36,913 nucleotides of DNA from Acidobacteriota bacterium (GTDB taxonomy: Bacteria; Acidobacteriota; Terriglobia; Bryobacterales; Bryobacteraceae), in contig SYLY01000024.1 of NCBI GenBank assembly GCA_005808475.1, positions 1-36,913 on the forward strand, in the 5' to 3' direction. Within the stretch, counting starts at the first letter, position 1, and every line of letters begins with the position of its first letter. Below are positions 30,313 to 36,913 of the stretch, piece by piece. A model generated the notes under the pieces. The model worked only from the letters and a program-made list of their open reading frames with translations. It was not told the origin of the DNA and searched no databases. Both the position numbers and the translations under genes were made by a program.

Positions 30313-32190
30313 ATGCCGGATGTAGCAACCCTCCCGGCCGATCAGGAACGCGACAAGGAACACGAGGTCCGAAAGGTCCTCGGCGAGGACCCGAAGGCCG
30401 CCGCCAATCGGATCGCCGTGTTCCGCTACATCTGCGTGGCGGTGTTCCTGTACCTGCTCGCCGGCTTCTGGGCGCTCCAGATTCGGGACCCCGACTACTA
30501 CGCCGAACTGGCTGAGAAGAACTACATCCGGTCGCAGCCGTTACCCGCTCCCCGGGGGAGGATTCTCGACCGCCACGGCCGCATCATCGTCGACAACCAC
30601 TCGTCGTTTTCCCTCTACCTGTCCCGCGACAATTTGAAGGAAGACCACCTCGACGCGATGTGTTCGGCTCTCGACCTCGACTGCGCCGATCTCCAGGAGC
30701 GCCTGCGCCGCTACGACCGCACCCGCGCCAAGTACGAGGCGATCAATATCAAGAGCGACCTCACCTCGGCCGAACTGTCGTTCATCGAGGCCCACGGTGG
30801 CCAGGACAACTTCCCGGAGATGGAGGTCATCCAGACTTTCCGGCGGATCTATCCCAGGGGAGGCGCCCTGGCGCATGTGATCGGCTACACCGGGGAGATC
30901 AGCGAGGGGGAGCTGGACTCGGCGGACTTCGTCCGCTACAAGCGGGGCGACATCATCGGGAAGACGGGCATCGAACGCCAGTACAACGACGTACTGATGG
31001 GCGTCGACGGCCAACGCCGCGTGCTGGTCAACAACCGCAACAAGATCCTCAAGGTGATCGACCACAAGGGCGCCGCCGCCGGCCGCGACGTGCGCCTGAC
31101 CCTGGATCTCGATCTACAAGCTGTCGCCGAACTGGCGATGACCGATCGCAAGGGCGCCGTCGTCGCGCTCGACCCACGAACCGGCGAGATCCTGGCCATG
31201 GTGAGCCGCCCCACGTACGACCCCAACCGCTTCGTCGGCCGCATCCGCGCCAAGGATTGGTCCGAGATCCGCGACAACCTCGACTACCCGATGATGAACC
31301 GCGCCATTCAGGCGCAGTTCGCGCCCGGATCCACCTTCAAGCCGATCATCGCCATGGCGGCCCTCGAGGAAGGAATCATCGACGACCGAACCACGGCGAC
31401 GTGCACCGGTGGTGCAATGTTCTACGACCGCTTCTTCAAGTGCAATCTGCGCAGCGGGCACGGCTATGTCGGCTTGAACCGGGCGCTGGTGCACTCCTGC
31501 AACATCTTTTTCCACAACATCGGAATGAAGATATCGATCGATAAGGTCGCCGAGTACGCCGAACTGGCGGGGCTTGGTAAGCGCACCGGCATCGATCTCC
31601 CCGCCGAGTCCGAGGGAACCGTGCCGTCCCGGCGCTGGAAAATGCGGACGCAGCGGCAGCGATGGTTCTCCGGCGAGACGGTTTCGGTGGTGATCGGACA
31701 GGGAGCGCTGACCGTGACGCCGCTCCAATTGGCGCACTCCATCGGTGGACTGATCCGCGCCGGAGAATGGCACAAGCCGCATTTAATGCTCGATCCGCCT
31801 CCCTCGCTCGACCCGCCCCGGAAAGCCAACTGGAGCCCCGAGAATACGTCCAAGGTCGTGAACGGGATGTTCGGCGTCGTGAACCAGGGTGGAACGGCGC
31901 GCGGGGCGGCGATCGCCGGTATCGAGTTTTGCGGGAAGACCGGCACCGCGCAGTTGGCTTCGAACGATCTGATCCGGTCGCGGAAGCTGGGCTTGCAGCT
32001 TTCCGACAACGCGTGGTTCGTCGGCTTTGCGCCGCGTGTGAACCCCGAGATCGTCGTGGTGGCCCTTTACGAGCACGGCGAACACGGCGATCGCGCCGCG
32101 CCGATCGTCCGGGACGTGGTCAAGGCCTACTTCGACAGTAAGCACCGCCGGCCGCAGACGCTGATCGCGGCGGCAGGGGCCGCGCGGTGA
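30313..32190 (+). CDS. mrdA: Penicillin-binding protein 2 (elongasome transpeptidase)
   Basis: The product has 625 residues: a cytoplasmic start, one membrane helix (about 37-53), a PBP dimerisation domain (RGRILDRHGRIIVDN) and a transpeptidase domain. Catalytic motifs are S340-T-F-K in PGSTFKPI, the SCN of HSCNIFF, and KTGTAQ near the end. It cross-links peptidoglycan in the lateral wall with RodA. Start is preceded by AAGGAGG. Its stop overlaps the rodA start (GTGA). Confidence 0.97.
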   Translation: MPDVATLPADQERDKEHEVRKVLGEDPKAAANRIAVFRYICVAVFLYLLAGFWALQIRDPDYYAELAEKNYIRSQPLPAPRGRILDRHGRIIVDNHSSFSLYLSRDNLKEDHLDAMCSALDLDCADLQERLRRYDRTRAKYEAINIKSDLTSAELSFIEAHGGQDNFPEMEVIQTFRRIYPRGGALAHVIGYTGEISEGELDSADFVRYKRGDIIGKTGIERQYNDVLMGVDGQRRVLVNNRNKILKVIDHKGAAAGRDVRLTLDLDLQAVAELAMTDRKGAVVALDPRTGEILAMVSRPTYDPNRFVGRIRAKDWSEIRDNLDYPMMNRAIQAQFAPGSTFKPIIAMAALEEGIIDDRTTATCTGGAMFYDRFFKCNLRSGHGYVGLNRALVHSCNIFFHNIGMKISIDKVAEYAELAGLGKRTGIDLPAESEGTVPSRRWKMRTQRQRWFSGETVSVVIGQGALTVTPLQLAHSIGGLIRAGEWHKPHLMLDPPPSLDPPRKANWSPENTSKVVNGMFGVVNQGGTARGAAIAGIEFCGKTGTAQLASNDLIRSRKLGLQLSDNAWFVGFAPRVNPEIVVVALYEHGEHGDRAAPIVRDVVKAYFDSKHRRPQTLIAAAGAAR

Positions 32191-33275
32191 GACTCAATGT
32201 GCGCGGCCTGCGCGACCTGGATTGGGTGATCGTCACGCTGGCCGTGGTGATCGCCGCTCTGGGCATGATCCAGATCTACACGGCGACGCACGAGACTCGC
32301 TGGTACAACGCCTGGTGGCGGCAGGCCGTCTACATCGGGATGGGGATCGGGGGTATGCTGGCGATGTCGAGGGCCGACTACCACTCGCTGATCGGGAAGT
32401 CGATGCCGCTGTTCGTGATCGCCAACGTGTTGCTTGTCGTAGTGCTGGTGGTTGGGACGACAGTGTTCGGGTCGCGCCGCTGGATCAACATCGCGGGGTT
32501 TCATTTTCAGGTATCGGAATTCGCCAAACTGGTGATAATATTGCTGGTAGCTCGATATTTGACATCCACGAAGAACGACACGCTGCAAGTCCGTGAACTC
32601 TTGAAAATAGGCGGTTTGGTGGTGATTCCGATGCTCCTGGTGATGCGGCAGCCCGACCTGGGCACCGCGCTCACCTACCTCCCGATTCTGGGGTCCGGAA
32701 TCCTTCTTGCGGGGTTGCGTAACCGCCATCTTGCGGTCCTGGCGATCGCCGCGGTCGTGACGCCCGTCCTTGCCTATCATTTCGCTCTCAAGCCTTATCA
32801 GCGGTCGAGGGTCGACAGCTTCCTGGATCCGGAGTCCGATCCGCACGGCTCTGGATATCAGGTGATCCAGTCCAAGATCGCGGTGGGTTCGGGACGATTG
32901 TTCGGCACCCAGAAGGGAATGCAAACGCAACTGCGGTTCCTACCGGTTCCGCACACCGATTTCATCTTCGCCACCTACGCCGAGGAACACGGGTTTGTTG
33001 GAGTGGTCGTGATTCTAGGCCTTTATTTTCTCCTCATCATGCAGATCGTTCACAACGCCCAAACCGCGCCGGACCGGGCGGGGACGCTTGTCTGCATGGG
33101 TGTGGCGGCTTTACTACTGTTCCACCTTCTCGTCAACGTAGGAATGGTGGTAGGCCACATGCCGATCACCGGTATTCCTCTACCTTTGATGAGCGCCGGT
33201 GGCTCGAGCACGATTTCCATGTTTCTCATGCTGGGGCTGGTGCAAAACGTCCGGCTTCAGCGATTCGTTCACTAA
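32187..33275 (+). CDS. rodA: Rod shape protein RodA (SEDS glycosyltransferase)
   Basis: The product has 362 residues and starts at GTG overlapping the mrdA stop by 4 bp. About ten membrane helices are visible. SEDS family stretches include GSRRWINIAGFHFQVSEFAKL, RQPDLGTALTYLPI, FLPVPHTDFIFATYAEEHGFVG (with the catalytic-type Asp and Glu region) and GIPLPLMSAGGSS near the end. RodA polymerises lipid II glycan strands together with PBP2. A run of seven T follows the stop but without a stem. Confidence 0.97.
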   Translation: MRLNVRGLRDLDWVIVTLAVVIAALGMIQIYTATHETRWYNAWWRQAVYIGMGIGGMLAMSRADYHSLIGKSMPLFVIANVLLVVVLVVGTTVFGSRRWINIAGFHFQVSEFAKLVIILLVARYLTSTKNDTLQVRELLKIGGLVVIPMLLVMRQPDLGTALTYLPILGSGILLAGLRNRHLAVLAIAAVVTPVLAYHFALKPYQRSRVDSFLDPESDPHGSGYQVIQSKIAVGSGRLFGTQKGMQTQLRFLPVPHTDFIFATYAEEHGFVGVVVILGLYFLLIMQIVHNAQTAPDRAGTLVCMGVAALLLFHLLVNVGMVVGHMPITGIPLPLMSAGGSSTISMFLMLGLVQNVRLQRFVH

Positions 33276-33344
33276 ACTGATTTTTTTCATGACATTCAGG
33301 AAGCGGCCCCGGGAGGGAACATCGCGCAAGGCGGACGCCCGAGC

Positions 33345-33389
33345 TGGGCTCGTGCGCCAGCCGGCGCGGCATCACGCCCGTCGAGCCCA
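33345..33389 (+). other. Stem-loop in the RNase E/G 5' leader
   Basis: TGGGCTCG (33345-33352) pairs with CGAGCCCA (33382-33389) around a 29-nt loop in the 188-bp gap between rodA and the RNase gene. RNase E mRNAs in enterobacteria are autoregulated through leader structure, so this could be a cleavage or control site, but only the inverted repeat is seen. Confidence 0.3.
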
Positions 33390-33463
33390 AGGGAGGGAGT
33401 GCGTCGCACCGATCCCCCTCTCGCGCGTTTTCACCCCCGCCGCTCCCGAACCGGAGATTCTCG

Positions 33464-35938
33464 ATGACCAAAGAGCTGGTGATTTCGTCGAATCGCCACG
33501 AGACCAAACTTGCGATCCTGGAAGACGATCAACTCGTCGAAGTTTACTTCCAGCGATCGAACGAATATTCATTGGTGGGCAGCATCCACAAGGGCAAGGT
33601 GACGCGCGTCCTGCCCGGCATGCAGTCCGCGTTCGTCGAGATCGGACTCGAGCGGGACGCCTTCCTGTACGTGTCGGACTTCTTCGAGGAGTCGGGCGAG
33701 GAGTATGAGCGGATCACGCCATCCACTGGTGGCGGCGAGGACAAGGGACGGCGGGGGAAGCCCTGGGAGTCTCGTCAAGCCGATCGTCCCCAGCAAGCCA
33801 AGCCCGTCGAACTCGCGGCCGTAGCCGCGCCAGTCGAAGCCGCCTCATCGGAAGCCGCGGCTTCCGATGCTGCCGCCGCGCCCGAATCGCGCGGCGCCCG
33901 CGGCGGCGATCGCGACGGAGGCCAGGGTGGCCGTCGTCGCCGCAGACGCCGGGGCGGGCGCGGATTCCCGGATGCCAAATACGCCGCGCCAGGCGCGAAA
34001 GATCCGGTGGGCGACGCCGAAACCGAACTCGAACCCGAAGCGGCGCCGGAGGCTCCCGAAGTCGAGTTGGAGCGGATGGTGCTCCCGGGCGAGTCCATCG
34101 CCAAGTATCAGGGCTCGGCTGTCGAGCCCGAACCGTCACCCGGCCCCGAGCCGGCGGTCGAAGAGACCGCCGCCGCGGAGCCGCCGATGGCCGCTGCCGC
34201 CGGGGCCGCTTTCGAGGTCGAACCCGCCGGGTCCGACGAGATCGCGCCCGATCCTCTCGACCTTGCCAAGGAGATCTCCGAAGACGAGGTCGCCGATGCC
34301 GCCCAGTCCGCCGCGGAAGCGGCTCGCTACGGCCCTGAGGCGACGGCCACCGGCGAGGACGAAGTGACGGACGCCATCGAGGCCGCCGTGGACGAGGCCG
34401 GAGCTGGCGAACCGGAGCAGGCCGAGGACGCCGGGATCCAGGCCGACAACCCCGAAGCGACGCTGACCGCCGAGGTTCGCGATCAACCGGACGCGGCCCG
34501 TTTCACGCAACAGCGTGGCGGCCGCCGCATGCGCCGCCGGGGAGGCCGCGATCGCGGAGAGCGCCCCGCCGGGGACCGTCCTGCCGGAGACCGTCCCACC
34601 GGGGATCGGGACGTTCGTGGTCCCGCGCCTCAGGCGCCGCCGCCCGCCGCCGCGCGCACCGAAAGATCCGAAAGGCCGGAAAGGTCGGACCGCGCCGAAA
34701 AGCCGGAACGCCAGGAACGTTCCGACCGGCCGCCGCTGCCCTCCATCGCCGACCTGCTCAAGGAAGGCCAGGAGATCATCGTCCAGATCGCCAAGGAGCC
34801 ACTCGGACAGAAGGGCGCGCGCATCACCTCGCACATCGCCATGCCCGGCCGTTACGTCGTCTACATGCCGACGCTCGACCACCTGGGCGTGTCGCGCAAG
34901 ATCTCGACCGACGAGGAGCGTTACCGCCTGAAGAAAGTGATCCAGGCGCAAAGCCAGGGCATGACGGGCGGCTTCATCGTACGCACGGCCGGCGACGGCA
35001 AGTCCGAAGCCGATATCGGCGCGGACATGAAGTATCTCTACGAGCAATGGCTCGATATCCGGAAGCGCGCCGAAAAGCGGCCCGCTCCGCTGTTGCTCCA
35101 CCACGACCTGGAACTGGTGATGCGCACTCTCCGCGACCAGATCAGCGACCAGTACAAGGCGGTCTGGGTCGACAACGAGGAGGTGTACGAGAAGATCGCC
35201 GGATTCCTCGAACGCTTCCAGCCCGCGCTGGTGCCGCGCGTGAAGCTTTACACGCGCCCGGCGCCGATCTTCGAGTTCTTCAACATCGCCACCGAACTCG
35301 AGAAAGCGCTGCGGCCCAAGGTCTGGCTCAAGTCCGGCGGCTACATCGTGATCAACCAGACCGAGGCGCTGGTGGCCATCGACATCAATACCGGCAAGTA
35401 CGTCGGCAAGTCGAACCGGCTCGAGGACACGATCGTCAAGACCAATCTCGAGGCGATCAAGGAGATCGTCCGGCAGGTGCGCCTGCGCGATTTGGGCGGC
35501 ATCATCGTGGTCGACTTCATCGACATGGACGAGCGCAAGAACCGGCAGAAAGTGATGCAGTCGCTAGAGGAAGCGATGCGCGTCGATCGCGCTCCGTACA
35601 AGATCCTGCAGTTCAACGATTTCGGATTGGTCGCCATCACGCGGCGCCGGGTGAAGCAGAGCCTCGAGAAGGCGCTCTGCACGCCGTGCCCGACCTGCGA
35701 GGGCGGCGGTTACGTGAAGAGCGTGCAGACGGTGGTGGGCGAGATTCTCACCGAGGCGCACAAGATCGCACCGGGCCTCGAGGGGAGGGACGTGCTGTTG
35801 CGAGTCCACCCCGGAGTGGCCAAGGAGATCAAGGCGGCCGGAACCAATTACATTCGCGAACTGGAAGACATCGTCAAGCGGACGGTGCTGATCAAGAGCG
35901 ATCCGCTGTTGCATCCGGAGAAGTTCGACCTCGGGTAG
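33464..35938 (+). CDS. Ribonuclease E/G family endoribonuclease with split S1 domain
   Basis: The product has 824 residues. The start ATG has GGAG 8 bp upstream. The S1 RNA-binding domain begins normally (residues 1-84, with GSIHKGKVTRVLPGMQSAFVEIG). About 340 low-complexity residues rich in Ala, Glu, Pro and Arg then break it, and the S1 fold resumes near 424 (IADLLKEGQEIIVQIAKEPLG). The catalytic core is intact: Mg-binding D640 (VAIDINTG) and D684 (VVDFIDM), then the Zn-link CTPCPTC. It processes rRNA and degrades mRNA from 5' monophosphate ends. The insert contains basic RGG-like patches (RRRRRRGGRG) and may recruit RNA or partner proteins in place of the usual C-terminal tail. Confidence 0.93.
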   Translation: MTKELVISSNRHETKLAILEDDQLVEVYFQRSNEYSLVGSIHKGKVTRVLPGMQSAFVEIGLERDAFLYVSDFFEESGEEYERITPSTGGGEDKGRRGKPWESRQADRPQQAKPVELAAVAAPVEAASSEAAASDAAAAPESRGARGGDRDGGQGGRRRRRRRGGRGFPDAKYAAPGAKDPVGDAETELEPEAAPEAPEVELERMVLPGESIAKYQGSAVEPEPSPGPEPAVEETAAAEPPMAAAAGAAFEVEPAGSDEIAPDPLDLAKEISEDEVADAAQSAAEAARYGPEATATGEDEVTDAIEAAVDEAGAGEPEQAEDAGIQADNPEATLTAEVRDQPDAARFTQQRGGRRMRRRGGRDRGERPAGDRPAGDRPTGDRDVRGPAPQAPPPAAARTERSERPERSDRAEKPERQERSDRPPLPSIADLLKEGQEIIVQIAKEPLGQKGARITSHIAMPGRYVVYMPTLDHLGVSRKISTDEERYRLKKVIQAQSQGMTGGFIVRTAGDGKSEADIGADMKYLYEQWLDIRKRAEKRPAPLLLHHDLELVMRTLRDQISDQYKAVWVDNEEVYEKIAGFLERFQPALVPRVKLYTRPAPIFEFFNIATELEKALRPKVWLKSGGYIVINQTEALVAIDINTGKYVGKSNRLEDTIVKTNLEAIKEIVRQVRLRDLGGIIVVDFIDMDERKNRQKVMQSLEEAMRVDRAPYKILQFNDFGLVAITRRRVKQSLEKALCTPCPTCEGGGYVKSVQTVVGEILTEAHKIAPGLEGRDVLLRVHPGVAKEIKAAGTNYIRELEDIVKRTVLIKSDPLLHPEKFDLG

Positions 35939-35942
35939 ACCC

Positions 35943-36824
35943 GTGCGACAGGCATTGCTGTTGGGGGCGGCCGCCGCGATCCTACGCGCGCAGACGCCCC
36001 CGCCCGTCCATCCGGATCTGCGCTGGTACACCGAGTTCAAGCGTCCGGGGCCGGACGGCGAGCCCGCCGCGCCCGACCGCGCCGGTGGCGCGCGGGAAGT
36101 CCTCTCGCCGGCCGTTCCGCGCAATGGCCACGCGACGTTCCACCTTGTGGTAACCGCGCCGCCGGGCAAGCAGTACAACCTCTACTTTGGCGCGAATCCC
36201 GAGTTGGTGGTGCGGCACACCGTCTATCGCGAGCACTTCGTCAAAGACGCCGCCGGATGGATTCCGGACCGGATCGAGGAAGTGAAGCTCCCTCTGTCTG
36301 GCGTCATTCCCGCTCCGGGCGCCGCGGAGGGGCAGACGGTCGATGTGTTTCTGGTGGATCTCTTCATCCCGGGACAGTCGGCGGTGCGCAGGGTGCGGGT
36401 GGAGGCTCAGCTCAACGCCGGGAACGATTGGATCGTTTCGCCGCTCGAGTTGCGCCTGCAGACCGCGGCGATCCCGCTCTTGACGACGACCGCGGGCGCG
36501 ATCGCCCCGGCGGGCGCCAATTCGGGCGAGACGCCCTACAGCGTCCTGCGCGGCTATTTGTGCGGAAAGAACGAGAAGTACGTGGAGGCCGAGCCCGGCA
36601 TCCGCGCGTTTCTGCGCCGGAACGCCTCGCAGGACGTGGCGCTGGCGCGGTCGCTCGAGTCGAAGGCGAAAGGCGGAGCGGCGGTGCGGGATTCGCTGGC
36701 GGGCGTGTTCGGCGAGCCTGACGTCAAGACGCTCTGCGCCCAGCCTCGTAAGCCGCCGCCCGCGTACAACCCGGAGAACTACATCAAGGTTCGCGACTAC
36801 CTGTACCGGTTGGCGGCGGAATGA
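35943..36824 (+). CDS. Exported protein of unknown function
   Basis: The product has 293 residues from a GTG at 35943, 4 bp after the RNase stop, so it is probably co-transcribed. A signal peptide is visible (MRQALLLGAAAAILRAQ). The middle (about 55-175) is beta-rich and Ig-like, with TFHLVVTAPPGKQYNLYFGANP and VDVFLVDLFIPGQSAVRRVRVEAQL. The C-terminal part is helical, with two Cys (LCGK and TLCAQ) that may form a disulphide. No enzyme motif is present. I do not recognise the family; it looks lineage-specific. Confidence 0.75.
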   Translation: MRQALLLGAAAAILRAQTPPPVHPDLRWYTEFKRPGPDGEPAAPDRAGGAREVLSPAVPRNGHATFHLVVTAPPGKQYNLYFGANPELVVRHTVYREHFVKDAAGWIPDRIEEVKLPLSGVIPAPGAAEGQTVDVFLVDLFIPGQSAVRRVRVEAQLNAGNDWIVSPLELRLQTAAIPLLTTTAGAIAPAGANSGETPYSVLRGYLCGKNEKYVEAEPGIRAFLRRNASQDVALARSLESKAKGGAAVRDSLAGVFGEPDVKTLCAQPRKPPPAYNPENYIKVRDYLYRLAAE

Positions 36825-36885
36825 GGCTGGATCGCGTTACAATGAACATTGGCGCTCCGAGCTTCCGCCGCGGCGCCTCCTTAGC

Positions 36886-36913
36886 GGAGAGATGGCCGAG
36901 TGGTTGAAGGCGC
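36886..36913 (+). tRNA. tRNA-Ser, 5' part only (cut by window edge)
   Basis: GGAGAGATGGCCGAGTGG followed by TTGAAGGCGC is the standard 5' acceptor stem and D-arm of bacterial tRNA-Ser. The anticodon lies beyond the window; by resemblance it is probably the GGA isoacceptor, but this cannot be seen. A TACAAT element at 36838-36843 may be its -10 box. Confidence 0.85.

Noticed and set aside
33281..33287. Run of seven T after rodA as a terminator
   Set aside because: No stable stem precedes it, so read-through into the RNase E/G gene remains possible.

Overview
The window is GC-rich bacterial chromosome, most likely from an Acidobacteriota member of the Solibacter/Bryobacter type. This is an inference from gene content: a DUF3604 beta-propeller protein, Rpn-like proteins with repetitive tails, a YtrA-type regulator with its palindromic operator, multihaem cytochromes, and an mreBCD-mrdA-rodA-RNase E/G block. 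No rRNA, CRISPR array or transposase is visible. A partial tRNA-Ser lies at each end.

Left part (1-5805). Next to a tRNA-Ser(GCT) lies an inserted block of about 4.1 kb (401-4499). It is bounded by two direct copies, about 98% identical, of the 3' end of a hydroxyacid-oxoacid transhydrogenase (HOT) gene. The block holds one tight plus-strand operon of four genes: a small unrecognised protein, a QueC/QatC-like PP-loop enzyme, an HTH-ImmA/IrrE metalloprotease and a PIN-domain nuclease. It has its own promoter with a palindromic operator and a terminator-like hairpin. It looks like a mobile defence or toxin-antitoxin cassette, and this gene combination is my first candidate for an undescribed system.

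4525-9780. A minus-strand operon follows: FMN 2-hydroxyacid dehydrogenase, tetrahaem cytochrome, HOT. All three fit 2-hydroxyacid oxidation. Upstream is an Rpn-like nuclease gene whose 3' end is tandemly repeated and decayed. Next come a YtrA-type operator/promoter, a gutted hydrolase remnant and a GntR regulator.

9790-14907. This stretch has a slipin (SPFH) protein, a large exported DUF3604 protein and a Sel1-repeat protein. The last two are transcribed divergently from promoters that predict leaderless or nearly leaderless mRNAs.

14923-26457. A ten-gene minus-strand operon, mostly with ATGA stop/start overlaps, encodes an ACP, an active ketosynthase, a ketosynthase-like partner lacking both catalytic His, an HMG-CoA reductase, a sigma factor, a zinc-finger anti-sigma-like protein, a CrtI/RetSat-like desaturase, an SDR-acyltransferase fusion, a halogenase-like flavoprotein and a carotenoid cleavage oxygenase. 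It looks like a dedicated pathway for an unusual lipid or polyene with its own regulator. I cannot match it to a described product, and it is the second candidate system.

26834-36824. After an exported FecR-like protein comes the elongasome cluster mreB-mreC-mreD-mrdA-rodA. An RNase E/G follows whose S1 domain is split by about 340 low-complexity residues, then an exported protein of unknown function and the start of another tRNA-Ser.
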